64,000 nt of DNA, from the NCBI GenBank assembly GCA_035048485.1, contig CM068580.1, forward strand, positions 55,404,475 to 55,468,474, written 5' to 3'. The stretch's first letter is position 1, and each line of letters begins with the position of its first letter. Origin of the DNA: Pteria penguin (Eukaryota > Mollusca > Bivalvia > Pterioida > Pteriidae). Below the pieces are notes generated by a model that was not told where the DNA came from, searched no databases, and worked only from the letters and a program-made list of their open reading frames with translations. This document shows positions 12,156 through 26,000 of this stretch, one piece after another. A program made the position numbers and the translations under genes.

Positions 12156-12400
12156 GGCGGTGTGGTCTAGTGGAGAAGGTGCTTGGCTCGTGATCGAGAG
12201 GTCCAGAGTTCGACTGCCATCCGGAACACAACAGCGTTTTGTCTTTCGGATGAGGTCCCGTGTCACGGTGGGCGTGTCACGTAAAATATCCTTCACTGCT
12301 TCGGGTGGGTCCGTTGCAAATGTCTAAATTTGTATGCAACGCATTAGGCAGATGCGGTCTTCATATACGTGAAAAAATCGTGGTGTGACGTAAAACAATA

Positions 12401-12401
<1 letters not shown>
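12156..12401 (+). mobile_element. tRNA-derived SINE, full-length-looking, plus orientation
   Basis: The head has an A-box-like TGGTCTAGTGG near 12162-12172 and a B-box-like AGTTCGACTGCC near 12207-12218. The body contains CTTCACTGCTTCGGGTGGGTCCGTTGC and ends GTGGTGTGACGTAAAACAAT, followed by TCTA repeats as a tail. The same body is seen reversed at 15257-15491 and 30823-31094. The tRNA-like part is not a functional tRNA. Confidence 0.85.

Positions 12402-12457
<56 letters not shown>
12402..12457 (+). repeat. (TATC)n SINE tail / microsatellite
   Basis: Fourteen or so TCTA units follow the SINE 3' end. The preceding repeat at 12121-12155 has the same unit, so the element may have inserted into a TATC tract. 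Confidence 0.9.
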
Positions 12458-12726
12458 GTTAACTAGCTAGCCAGCTAATTAGCTAGATAAGAGTATTCGA
12501 TTGCTAAGCTGTGTTTTATGGAAGACAGTAGGGGTTACACAACGCGGAGACAAGTGACAAAACCCAATTCGTTCTCGTTTACATGTCCAGTAGACGAGAT
12601 GTGAGAGATATGAGTTCGTGATGATACGTCATCCAATCCAGACAAAAGAACGAAATATTAACACCTAATACATTAAGAAATCACGAAATATTCATCCTCG
12701 GCAACCCCATGGCATTTGACAAAATA

Positions 12727-15238
12727 TGCAGATCCAGAGGAGTGAACTGGAGATCTGGATCCACCCTGAGATTTGACGAAATTTACTTTGTTTTGGTTAT
12801 TTTGCGATGTAAAATAAGTAATTTTAAAAACATAATTGGACTCCCTCTTGGAAAATTGATGGATAAGACCTGCTAATCACAAACTTACAAAACACTTACT
12901 TGGATATCAAGAATGATATCCATACATATGGTTATACTTTGGTTCGTTTTAAATTCCACCTGTCTTGTTTTACGTCGCTTGCAGCAATGTTTTAGTCATG
13001 AGGCGATTTTCGAAAGCGTAAAACACCTACTGTCGGAACCCTACTCCTGTGTTTGTCTAACTTTTTAGTAGAGTAATTAGAGATACAAAAGAAGGGGTTT
13101 ACAGATAACTTAATTTCACTTAGTCGAACTTCTGTGGAATTGGAGGCATAATTGTAAACGTGGTGAAGTGTCATATCTCAAATATCTCAAAAGGAGTTTT
13201 GTCACGCATATTAAAGCATGACAAATTTGTCATGATTTAATATTTGTATATACCATCCTAAACTGAATTCAAAAGTCAACATGACAGTACTTGTATGTTT
13301 TACAGGCGCATGTGTTATGGGAGGTATATCGCTCCCCTCTCCTCTTCCCCTCACCTTCCCACTATACATAGTATATAGTATTGGTGCATACCTTTATAAT
13401 TAATAAACCATTTTAGATTTTAAATTCGGGAACCCTTGACCCATATTCTTCTTAGACTGCATGTTCTTAATCAATAGACAATTATGACATTTAAATAAAT
13501 ATTAATTTACCAGAGTAGTGTTGTCAACATTTTCTTATTGTTATCGTACGAGACATTGCGTTGGAAAATTATACATAATTGACAGCGAAATTATCAGTTT
13601 AATAATTGGGCAAAAACTATAAGTACATGTCCAGAAGCACAATCTAAAATTCATTTCGACAATTTATCGATATCGAGGTTACATATCATTCAATGTGGTT
13701 TTTTTTACAAGATGTGTTTATATAACCTTTGTTTATTAGTATATCCCTTTATTCATGTAGTTTAATCATATTTAGTTCAGTATAGCAAATTATCGTTAAT
13801 GACCAATAGGCACATCTGCATATAGTGTCTTTTTGTTGTATCAAGTGTTATCATTAAGGTTTTAGGAGTTTCGAAGACAAAATGGTTCGGACAGACAGGG
13901 AGACGACAGCAGTATAGCATACAATATTTTTTTTACGTCCTCATAAAAATCTGGGCATATAAAATATTACTTTTTAAGGCATGTGTTTATAAATTAATAC
14001 AACTGATTTCCATACAAAATGAATTCACGAATTGTTCTGTTTATGTTACATTATAAGCTTGGCATGTCTATAAGCTGTATGTTTTTAAAGAAAGCATACA
14101 GACATCTAACTCAACTTATTATTCATAATATTGTTGTTGTCATTGTGTAATTTGCTTACATAGAAAAGATAAAAGTCCGAACAAAGTAGGATGGAGAGTG
14201 GCTAACAACGGTATTTTGAGTCTAGACATAGCTTTTTCCACGGAATCCTCTAAGGCAATGTGTCTGTTTAAATGTTATTCGAATTTATAACAAATTTCTA
14301 TGTAAATGAGAGAACAGGACTCATTAACCAGCTAAGCATATTTACTCATTGAACAAAAATTGACTTTTTTAAACACAGACTCACAGTGATTGCACTGTAA
14401 TCAAGTTTTCATGACCTTTTAAATGAATGTGTTAATATTCCTTTCTTTTGTCTGAAAATTTTCATGAGTTTTCATGACCTTTTAAATGTATGTGTTAATA
14501 TTCCATTTTTGTTGTCTGAAAATTTGTATATGCTTGCATGAACCTACCGTCTGATGGATACGTGTGCGTTATCAATTACAAAGAACGAATTAATACAATA
14601 TAAACTTTCCTTATATTAAAAAGGTATACGCATGGTATGTTTTCCCTATACTTCTTGACCAATACGATATAACTACCCGTATACACACTCCTCAGTCAAA
14701 GAAAGATGCACTGGTCTTGACTTGCATGCGTATACATACGAGAGGAATAAGTGTTTCGATTGTAATATCGAAAACAACTATTACAGTTAATTTGACTAGA
14801 ATTTAATAAACACTGTAAATAAACACTGTTTATAATGTATTTTGTAGCATAATGCTCATTTCATAAATATTTTGAAACAATGAATATATACACAATGATA
14901 AAATTGCACATCGGGATTCTACGACATTCGAAACACGCATTTCAATTCAGTATGAGTGGCCGTGCATAAAGTGATGAAATACTGTACAACATGGCACCTC
15001 TGCTATTGTGTGCACTCAACTTATAACAAACTTACAACACAAAACAAAAGATATAGTAAGAATTAGAAATAAGAAAGCTGCAATCCAGAGTTGCTTATGA
15101 TGTTATTTACAAATCACGAAGATTTTAAAAACATCAACACAATATTATTAAAACATTTCTCTGTTGTAAAATGACAAGGAAAAAATTGAGATAAAAGAGT
15201 AAATTGACCATTTGTGTCTTTAAACCGATATCCCTTAA
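12727..15238. repeat. 3' flank of RBR copy A, duplicated at 33955-34893 and 41955-43876
   Basis: Non-coding. Segment 12727-13795 aligns with 33955-34893 (both begin GGATCTAGAGG-like, share CACCCTGAGATTTG, GTAAAACACCTACT, ATATAACCTTTGTTTA). Segment 13796-15238 aligns with 41955-43876 (shared AAGCACATCTGCATA, CAACAGTATAGCATA, TTGACTAGAATTTAATAAAC). This marks the downstream extent of the segmental duplication that made the two RBR genes. It also contains SINE 3'-tail-like sequence at 12962-13050 (TTTTACGTCGCTT...). Confidence 0.85.
14405..14530 (+). repeat. Two-copy tandem repeat, about 65 bp
   Basis: GTTTTCATGACCTTTTAAATG...GTCTGAAAATTT occurs twice in a row with few differences. Copy B's flank has a single, more diverged version near 42980-43060. 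Confidence 0.8.
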
Positions 15239-15256
15239 TTTGAATAATTTGAACAT

Positions 15257-15491
15257 AGGCTGACTGACTGACTGAGTTTTGTTTAACGTCACACCACGAA
15301 TAATTCACGTATATGGTGACGACATCTGCCTGATGCAGGGCATACAAATTTTGACCTTTGTAACGGACCCACCTGAAGCAATGAGGAATATTTGACGTGC
15401 CATGCATACCACGACACTGGGCTTCGGTTTTTACTGTCATATCCGAAAGACAGGACACCGGCATGACCAGAGCGGGACTCGAACGCAGCCT
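15257..15491 (-). mobile_element. tRNA-derived SINE, minus orientation, head truncated
   Basis: The reverse complement carries the same body as 12156-12401 (GTCACACCACGAAT end, GGACCCACCTGAAGC, CATACCACGACACTGGG) and ends within the B-box region (GGGACTCGAACGCAGCC on the plus strand). A GACTGACT tail is at 15257-15273. It is absent from the corresponding place beside copy B, so it inserted after the duplication. Confidence 0.8.
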
Positions 15492-15509
15492 TTTTTGCGA
15501 TGTAAGATG

Positions 15510-15830
15510 TAAAGATGATGGATAAATACGAACCATAAGTCCGATAATCATGAATTCAAAGGTCATACAAAATCAGTGAAAATGAAAACGACGAAAAATG
15601 TCTACTTGAAGAGCATAGGTGAATCACCTTGATGGAGTGGGATCAGGTGCTCGGGGATAGTGAGCATCTTCAGCTTGCTAGCAACACCCGTCACATAAAA
15701 CCTGTAGAAAGATACAAATCATGTAAATTCCAAATATATTTATATATGGAGGAGTCAAAGTAAGTAACCTTCGAGTAAAGAAGGTGTCAAATCTGTATAA
15801 AATGATCGGAATCAGTCTCAGTCGTGGAAG
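15510..15830 (-). repeat. Interspersed repeat family R2, minus copy
   Basis: Reverse complement of the sequence at 23440-23790 and 35545-35915: a GGGTGTTGCTAGCAAGC core, TCTCCCCGGG, CTTCAAGTAGACAT and TTTCATGATTTT. It begins right after the stop of RBR copy A, so it may form part of that transcript's 3' end. Probably the 3' end of a retroelement. Confidence 0.75.
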
Positions 15831-15842
15831 GTTAAGACACAT

Positions 15843-16028
15843 TTAGGAAGCATCAAATGTTTTTGAAGCCTTGAGTGTTTTTGGAGAATTGGGAGATACT
15901 TTATCCTTCTTCATCAAGTTCTGGAGATAACGACACTGTGTTAATATCAGTTGCATATTGCTGTACAGTAATCCCTCCAGTTTTTGATGCCGTTGGAATA
16001 CTTCGGGTGAAGACCGTTCTTTGGAGAT
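15843..16028 (-). CDS. RBR copy A exon 13 (terminal, with stop)
   Basis: 186 bp including the TAA. It encodes ISKERSSPEVFQRHQKLEGL, then ILTQCRYLQNLMKKDKVSPN and a Ser/Lys-rich tail. Same length and stop position as copy B exon 13. Confidence 0.88.
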   Translation of the reverse strand: MSKERSSPEVFQRHQKLEGLLYSNMQLILTQCRYLQNLMKKDKVSPNSPKTLKASKTFDAS

Positions 16029-16370
16029 CTGCAAAATGATAAAACACAATAGGTCTAAATGTGTAGAACTCACAAGTCGTCACATTCTTGTGGCCAGATG
16101 TGTTAATACTGTTTTTAAATAGGTTTTCCCTGTAAAGTTCCGTATTAAATGAAAAAGTAGAACCAAGGAAAAACTTTATGATAGCTTAAATAATCTTTGT
16201 GTATCTATATATGCTATAAACTTATGTAAATATTTACTTCATATTTTCAAATGAATTGAATTCAACAATCATCTGAACTCATTCCGTCAATATTATATCT
16301 ACATGAACCTTAAGCCGGAATATAAAAAGATAATTGTCAAGATCTCATATACTAAGCACCGGTGACACAT

Positions 16371-16402
<32 letters not shown>

Positions 16403-16910
16403 AATTGTTGTTGTTGTTGTTATACATGGTTTCATATTTTCCCGATGCACCGGACCTGCCTAAATCAGTAAGAGATCTTGTTATTACTGACGTATACCGT
16501 GACAAGGGTTCTCAGCCAGCATTTTCTTATATGAAGGACGCATAGGGAGGTAGAATTTTATAATTAGCCTTAATTCTAAATTATATTTGGATTCGAACCC
16601 ATGTCGTAATAAGTAAACAAATAAATAAATAAATAAATATGGCAAAAGTGCGTAGTGATAATTGCAATCAATTGGTACAGGAGGTATAACTGAGATTGTT
16701 ACCTTCCTAAATTGCTCCAAGATGAACTCTCCTGTGGTAAGTACCTTCCGCAGTAGTTTTCTCATGACCTTCTGACCTGTACTGTGTGATAAAACAATGT
16801 ATACTCTCTCCAGAAACCGGTGGCACTGGAAAAATAATCAGATACTTTCATGTCTATGGTAAACGGCTATTGTAGTCGAATATATTTCTTGTGTCCTTGT
16901 TGCACTTGTT

Positions 16911-17003
<93 letters not shown>

Positions 17004-20000
17004 CTTAAATAATCTTTTTGTATCTATCCTATACACTAATGTCAATAGATGTATTTACTTCATATTTTCATATAAATTGATCTATATATTAATAATAGTT
17101 GATAAATTACATATTATACGCCTTATTTACATTTTGGTCCTGCAGATTGTGTTTTTCAATCGCTTTCCTGCATTATGGTTTAATGGTGAATAAGACAAAA
17201 TGTAATTATATATGTATGACAAACTCTGTATACAGAAGCATACGCTATTCTAGGGTGTCTTCTCCCCAACGCAGGTCGGTACAATCTTTAACATGATATA
17301 ATCAGGTGGTATTTCCTACAAGATCAGAATCCATCTTCTATAGATAAAATACATACCTCTTTTATTACTAGAAGGTTGTGAAGGACATGTTGATATAGGT
17401 CATATCGGTCGGTCTCTTGATTCCAAACCTTTCTCCACCCTGTACGACACATGATTTTATCCTACAAATCACATTCACATGTATTTATTGAGTATTCGTA
17501 TACAATGAATGTTCCATATATATATACAATGTATATTCTATTATTATTTTCTCGCCATTAAATAAACTATTTGAAAGGAATTAGATTTTCTCACGTTAAG
17601 TGTTAGTAATTCCTTTATAAAGAGTGAATATTGTCCCAGATATAAGTCGGTTGACCGAATGCCAAATGTGCGAAGTCGCACCTCTGACGACCCCTCAATT
17701 GTTAATTGGCTTTTCATGGCCAAATGTCCGACATCGCACCTCTGGCGATCCCTCGATTGTTAGCTTATCATGATTCTGCATAAGAATAGATTATCTAATC
17801 AAGGGGTTTCCGGAGGTAATATATATATTTAGCATTAATTAAATCTATTCGGCGTACAATTTACCGGATATAACGGTACTTTGAAAAATGTCATAATGTA
17901 GAGGGTACATGAATCCCACAACTTTATATATGGAACCTATGCTACGCTTAAATATGATAGCTGACCCATTTGGACTGACTTAAAATATATTTCGTTGATT
18001 ATTATTATTATTATTATTTATCATCATCATCATCACAATCATCATTGTTATTATTTTTATTATTATTATTATTATTACTAATGTTATTAATGATGTTTGA
18101 ATAATATCGAGTATGTTTTACATCGATTTATAACATGTATAATCAATAAGTTAAAGAGCTAAATATCTATATGCTGACATTACAAAAATTAATTTATTGT
18201 CTAGCAAATTTTCACCACTGGCTAGCTTCAAAAGTACTACATATACACTAACTCTCAGGTCAAAGTTTTTCACAACTTTCATTGCTTCTTGTAGTAGGAT
18301 TGAGTCTCGTCCTTCTATCGCCCGTTTACGATGACGAACACACTCTAAGTAATACTCATGAAATAGTGAAGAATTCTTAGCACTGTTCAAAACCATCGTC
18401 TGAAAATAAAAAAAAATATAGATTTTCAATCATTATAATCAGGTGCTTTAAGGAATCTCTGAACATGATATATGCATTACATGCGCGGATCCAGGATTTT
18501 TCCAATGGATGGGGTGCGGTAGGAGTCAATTTTTCAAAGTTTTGGCAAAAAACAATCCCATTTAAATGAGGGTATCATTTATTTTTTCATAAATCATGGT
18601 ATATATTTTGCAAATTCCAAGGGACCTTTCGTTTCTAGATCTGAACATGCAATAAAGATGTATCTTTAAAATGACCACTACGTTCAAAATGCGAAAGAGG
18701 AAATTCCGTTCGGTGAATCATCCCAGTGATTTAATTTCTTTTTATTCCTAAGCTCAACATATAGGTAATATAAAGTTCTTTGCGGATTGTTTTAGTCTCC
18801 TTTGTACTGACGTTGTGTGGGTGCGATATTTTTTGTACAGTATTAGTTCACATTCAAGTCATGCATGTAGCGATGAAATAGTTTAATACTGTCTATAATT
18901 TCAGGCACACATGGTAGATGTAGCCCATGAGACAGGAGAAGCTTACTCCTACCATGTAGATGATCTCATTTCTTATTTTCCCGAGAACTTTGTTGAGCAT
19001 CACAGCCACATGACACGAGTTACTTTCGTATTTAATAACATATGCATATTTAATCACAGAATTATGTACTGGTGTATAAACATTTCCTGTGTAGGTAAGT
19101 TATTTAGAATATCGTATATTGATTAATGTATTTGTTAACGTTATGGTGAATGTACTATGGGAGTGTTCGGATAGTAATATGAAATCACATAATTGTTTTT
19201 TAGTTATTTAAACGTTAAATAACGTTATTTTATCATGTAATAAAATAGTCAAACGTCTTCTAAATAGACAATACGACATTGAGATCATCAAAAAGACTAT
19301 AGGTCTTGTATTTGCTTCTTCTACAGCCTTATGCAGACTTTTACTTGAACGTTGCACGCTGACTAACAGGGCGGTGGGGACTATATGCCGAGCCTTGTCC
19401 AAACCTCTTTCAGAGGAGACATGGTCCTGAACCTCGTCCCCTCTGACTGTTAGTTGGGACTCCTACAAATCTAGGGTCTTAGCTCGCTTTCAGACTGGCA
19501 GTGCACGGTTTATCATGTTGATGTCGCATATATCTTTATATCATTATGTGTTTTACAATACCTTACGTGTTTATATTTTTATGACCTCTCAATATGCGAT
19601 ACCTGTTGACCCTTGTACTTTACATGGAAGATTATTTATAAATTTTTAAATGTACGTCCTTTTATTGTTCTGTTGTTACGGTGAGTGGGAAGGTGGGCCC
19701 GTAAACCGGTTAACCACACCATTTGTTTGGCTTTTGTCAAATTAAATGACCGTCCTAAGTCGGTATCGTAATTGCATTACAATCAAATATTTTTGTAATG
19801 TGTTATATGTGCTAGTATTTAATTTATATTCATGTATTGTATAGCTCCATGGTGACATTACTGAGCCAGTAACTCCTCTTTTTTCTTTTAGATACCATTT
19901 AACAAAGACATAAGAGTTGAATTTTCGATAATTACCGTTTCCGTGACTTCTGTTTTACAATCAAGACCTATATCTGTAAATTCATGTCGATGCCATGGAG

Positions 20001-23000
20001 TCAAGCAATTCCAACAAAACGTCTCGCCACACCTACACGCCATATGCGGGCACCCGCCATTTTTCTCTATTGGATGCTGGCACGTTGGACATCGCTTCAC
20101 ATTTACAAAAGATGTCTTGTCTTCATCAAACCCATCGGTATGTCCTATATTTAGCATATTTTACGTGAAAGCATTTCTCATAACAATTGATTACATTCTA
20201 GAATGATAAATTCATGTAATAAAATGAAATTAAACGATGGAATATGACGGATTTATTCGTAATGACATACAGCACCCCTCTCCTAGAAAATCAAGTAACC
20301 CAAGTACCCGGGAGGAGTAGACATCTGGGGAAACTCTTAGATTTGAAAATTTGAGGTTGTAGAACACGATCCATATATTGCTAATGTCTCATGCATCATT
20401 GTATTGTTTTTGCATAAATCTATTGCTCATTAAATCTTTGCTAGGTCATGGATAACTTGGCATTTAAACTCAAACCAAATGTCCTTACTTAGTGCTACAA
20501 TCTATTTCTAGCCCTAGAAATCTCTTTATTTTGATGGATATATTCTGATTTAGTACTAAAGTGACCACAAATCTCACATGATTATGATCCTATAATTCTT
20601 TAAACCCCTTTTTCATAGAAACAAATAATAAGCAGCAATAGTTTGTCCAAAAGTTGGAGTTACTTGAATTTGGGACTATATTCATTATAAGCATCTAAAT
20701 TGAGACACTTTTCTGGAATTGTAAGTATCTCCCTTTCGGTCAGCCACAACAATGAATTAAATATAGGTTATTTTCGTACTGAAATCTTCAACTTCCCGAT
20801 CCTTATTTATTAATTTTTTTTGTTTGGATAAATATAAATTTCTAACTCAAATTTCGCTTAATTTAAAATTTTGTTCATGGGTCCTTCGAATTCGAGTAAT
20901 CGAAAGTACACTAAAGTAGAGATGTTCCTCTTGACAGAGTAACCAATTCAGTATCTTTTCAAGAAATACAAAATACATGTAAAGGGCATAAGGGCATATT
21001 TATAGTAATATACTTACATAAGGAGGAAAATCATCTATTATGATATGAATTGAAGATACTTCAAAATATTACAGAATAAACTCTATTTTCACAAGACGAG
21101 CCATACATTCATATTAAAGACAAAAGCCCTTTCTTAGAGATCTTAAAATCAAATAAAGTAAACTAATCCAGTAACATATTTACCACTTTCCCGAAGAATT
21201 TTGACATAATTTTCTGCCTGTGCACAAGTTGCCGGCCAATGTGCCTCAAACTGACAGTCTAGACACCACAATTCGGAGCATGTGCAATGGACAGTTGTAT
21301 CCTTTGTAGATTGCAGGACGCCTGTAATCATAATATAAAACATATGTAAAAACAATCAGATATAGCAGATACCATCTTTGTTTCCATACAATCAGAACTC
21401 TTATAACAACAACAAAAATATATAGACTACAGCATGACACATCCATTGAATATATGTCACTTTACGAAATATCTCCAGTAAGAAAGGTTTCGGTCAAAGT
21501 ATCGGACATGGGAAAATGTACAATATAATGCTCCCTATTCATCGGATGCAACTCAGAAAAAAAAAACCACATGCCTTACGGTAAAATGAACATCAATATG
21601 AAAAAGTAAAATTGCTAAAATACGGAGCAGTAGTCAAATATGAATAATACTAGACAAAGTAGGAAATATGGGTTCTCACGAACCTTGGAAGAAGAAGATT
21701 AAGTCGACTAAACGCATCTTACACATAGATGTATTGTTACTCTTGGGTAAATAAACTTAAAAAAATGAACATTTGGTGTTAACGTAAAAAAGAATGGAAA
21801 GACATCTGACTCAGTTGCAAGACAGAGGTCGGCACGGACATGAAGACAATAACAGAGACGTGAAATTGATGTCAATGTTAAGTCCAAACTAAATGTATTA
21901 TGAAAGACAAGAATTAATTTACGATAAGGTTCATTGTTAAATACCGAAAAAGCGAGATTAATATGTTTAATTACAAGAAGAAGTGAACGATCAGACTGAA
22001 AAGTTTCCAAGAAATGATGTCTTAGATAGTTGATATACTTAGTGAAAATAAGAGCTAAGCCCAGTTGTCAGTACTTCCGTAATGAACCAAAACAGTTTAT
22101 AATTGTTCTAAAACTAACCTTTGGTATCTCCCTTATGCAAGGTTGTGTGATTAGATGGGTTCTTTGACACTTACTTTTAAGTCAAAATGGTTGGTTGGTT
22201 GATTGGTGTTTTACGTCGCTTTCAACAATATTTCAGTTATATCGCGACATGGAAGCAGGAGGTTACCAACCTCTTAAACATAGCGGCAGCACCCGGGAAC
22301 CAATCCCGGATCAGCGGCGCCGCAAGCCAAGCGCTTAACCACTACACCAAGCCTGCCCCTAGTCAAAATGATAAGGAATTTGCTCTTCAAATATAATTAT
22401 ACTCGATATCCACAGTTTTGGCCTGAAACATCACTGAAGAGACAGAAGTTGTCGACTTACGTATACGGTGCACTCAATCTGAGCACGTATTTATGTTCTG
22501 ATCTTTTCCATTCAGTGAAATATTGGCTTCATATCGCACAACAAATATATTAAGAAGTCAAAATGCTTTTTCTACACTTTAAATTTAAAAATCCAAGTCA
22601 CCAAATGGTGACATATACATATATACGGAAATGAGAATATAATTGAACCAGATATTTGCAAACATCATTTATCGTAGCTGTATAACATATATACTGGTTA
22701 TGCTTTATTTCACTTTCAGTACGCGTTCCGGGACAAAGCACTGATATGTGCGACAGTGAGACCCTCAGGACTAACAGCAGTATTGTAATGACAAGACAGT
22801 ATGAATTTGTAACGATCATATTCATAACTTTAACTTTTGTCTTTTTTTCTAGTGATGTTCAAGGCCGAAGTTTAGGAAGAACATATATATTGCAAGATCA
22901 ATTAATTACCAATGATACACATGAAAAAGAACCAAATCGTATGATCAAGTTATGCTTGAGGGAGGAATGCTAGTGAGTAGGAACAGGGATCCTTAAAAAC

Positions 23001-26000
23001 ATACATCCCCTATAGAATAAAAAACGAAGAAGTACCGTATGGTAAACCATATCTCATAGTTCACGGAATAAAAGGACAATATAGAGTTTGATAAATGTTA
23101 ACAGATCTCACCATCAGATGGCGCTGCTACAACTTTATCACAATAATTGTTTGGGCACCATTTCCATTTCCCGGAACTCTCCACGACGCTTTCCAAGTTC
23201 CTCTGTATCCATTTGTGAAAGACTGTTGAAGGTATCAAACTTGAGATTGTGGTGTGATCCACTGCAGTGGGACAATTGTGTTCCTAATAAAATAAGGTCT
23301 TCTGTAATCACATTTCGTAGATTATATCTGATATTTCCTTAATTTTCTGATAAGATCTTGTTGTGTAACTTTTTACTTGTTTAGTTGCACAGGATGAAAA
23401 GCATCTCGTTATCCAGACTTTTAAATGATATTCTGGACTGAGACCGATTCCGATCATTTTACACAGATTTGACACCTGTACTAGAAGGTTACCTACTTTG
23501 ACTTCTCCATATATAAATACATATGTAATTTACACGATTTGACTCTTTCTACTGGGTATATGTGGCGGGTGTTGCTAGCAAGCAGGAGATGCTCACTCTC
23601 CCCGGGAACCTGATCTCACTCCATCACAGGGGTTCACATATGCTCTTCAAGTAGACATATTTTGTTATTTTCCACTTGTTTTTCATTTTCACTGATTTTG
23701 TATGTCCTCTGGTTTCATGATTTTTAGACGTATGGTTTGGATTTATCCATCATCTTTACATAGACATAAACATTTATTCTTCGACACTTAAATTCGTAAG
23801 ACAAATTTTGACTTTGTGTTCGAGATTTACACCATATAACGGTGCAAATTTCGTAAAACACTGAAACATTCATGGTAACGACCATTTTTGAAATTGCTTA
23901 GATCTTTACAAAGAGTTTTTTTAAAACTGGAATTCTAATATGATGATAAATCTTATTGTGTTCATCTGAACAGTAAAGTGAACTTCATTATATCGTAAAT
24001 GAATTATAGATCTTATGTGGGATGATATACACAGATAGAAATATTTAGGTTTCTTCACAAAGTTTGACTTTTTATGTTATGTATTTTTATGACAAGCTAA
24101 TTAGGATTGATGAAATATGTAAAAAAAACAGAAGAAATTATTGACATTAAAATTAATATGATGGTCAACTACAGAGAACAATCGAAAAGAAAAACAAATG
24201 GGAGTAATACTATAGATGAAAGTGTACAGCTCTGTTCTAACCGTCCACATCCTTGCTGAGGGATATAATAATTGTATGTATATTTAACTCACCAAACACT
24301 CAATCTTCTTTGCGCCGTTCTTCACTCTTTCCATTATATACTGAGATAAGCAGTTATTACAAAACGTATGTCGGCACGGCATCAAAACAGTAAATTCCAC
24401 ATCATCTTCGTATGACAAGATACAAATGTCACACATAGCTTCTTTCAAACATAGATGAATATCTATATCTGAGGGGACAATGGGTAAATCAACCTAAACA
24501 CAATACATATGTGTAATTCTTTCAAAATATGTACATTCAAATTTGAAGTAAATATCAAATGTAAATTATAGTCATTGACATTATACTATTCAAAATACCT
24601 TTCTCACATTAATATCATGATTCAAAGCATGCAAGAAATTATACGTTTGACGTAGAAATTTGCGTCATTCTATTGTGACGTCACAATCCAAGCATCAGCG
24701 TCATAAAGAAAATCCTCGCAAAATGTATTTTATCAGGCACTGAGTCCTCTGCATTATGTACAATGGAAAATATATATTGGAGACTTACGATATCATTTGG
24801 CATGTTATGTTCTAGAAAAGCAGATGCCTCGCGTACACTCTTGATCTGGAAATGGCTGTGATGTCCCATGAGCCTTCCAATCAGATCTAGACGTGGAATT
24901 TTAAATTCATAAATTGTGTCTTTGGATACTAACAGATTTTCGCTCAGTCTTGCCGAAAGGGTAACGTCCTTATTATTCCTGGTTGAAATACTGAAAAAAA
25001 TAAAATAATTAAAAATTGCTACTTACATAACAAAATGAAAAATATAAAAAAAACTGACTGTGGCACCTCTGGTCAGAAGTTCCACAGGAAACTTGCAGTC
25101 TGAGGAGGGCGTATCCTTTACAACAACTGACATTGCACTCTGACTATTTAGTGCCTAATTGTTAAAATGAGATTTTTCCATTTTATTCAGCGTACCCAAG
25201 TCCTAGCTATTTTTATATATTTTGAGAATTCCAATCATTCGGCCACGAGCATAACTGAAGAGACATAACTTGTCGAAATGCGCATATGGTGCACAAAATT
25301 AATAGGTATATATGTTCTATATTTATTACTTATTATGATATGTTACATCTGTTACACACTGTTGCTGTTTAGCAGTTGTTGCCTTCTGGACTGCTGCACG
25401 TCCCATGCACAGAATGTCCGCCATATTGTATACGTCTGTATCATTCTCCAACAGACTCTGCTGCATATTATCAGTTACTGCTTTTATAAATTCCCCTTTA
25501 CTGTTGTGGATGCGGAGTCTGGAAAAGAAATAATGAAATCCAAATTACATGTTCTGAGCCCTATGATAACTACTGTATAATTGGTACAATCGTCGTATAT
25601 TTGCAATATCCCACATTTACCAAATTGATTTGTCCGGTAAATATAAGACACTGACCTATGAACTGTTACTACTCCAAGAATGTATTGAAATCATTATAAA
25701 CAAAGGACAAAATGTTCAAAATCTATATATAAAATATCACAAAGAGAAGGTTACTTTTTCAGATGGGATTACTGGGACGGACCTCCGTATCTGTTCCAAC
25801 TTAGATTCAAACCCACACTTGACAGAGGCGTGATTCTGAAGGTCATCGCCTTCACTCAGCAGGTACTTGAGAGTTCTTTATTGTTGTATACATGTATGTT
25901 AATTTTGAATATGACAGTTGATTATCGACACAGACTCACACAAGTGGAGAGGGAGAAGTAATATTGTTGGTTGATAAGGGTTTTACATCATTTTCAGTCA

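Noticed and set aside
15114..15566. 150-codon minus-strand frame
   Set aside because: It overlaps the SINE at 15257-15491; the peptide is SINE sequence.
18911..19126. 71-codon plus-strand frame (MVDVAHETGEAYSYHVDD)
   Set aside because: It looks somewhat protein-like but lies antisense in an intron of copy A, and no counterpart is visible in copy B. Not supportable as a gene; possibly a retroelement scrap.
19943..20206. Cys/His-containing plus-strand frame opposite the RING2 exon
   Set aside because: Shadow of RBR copy A exon 9; the minus strand has the canonical RING2 and splice sites.
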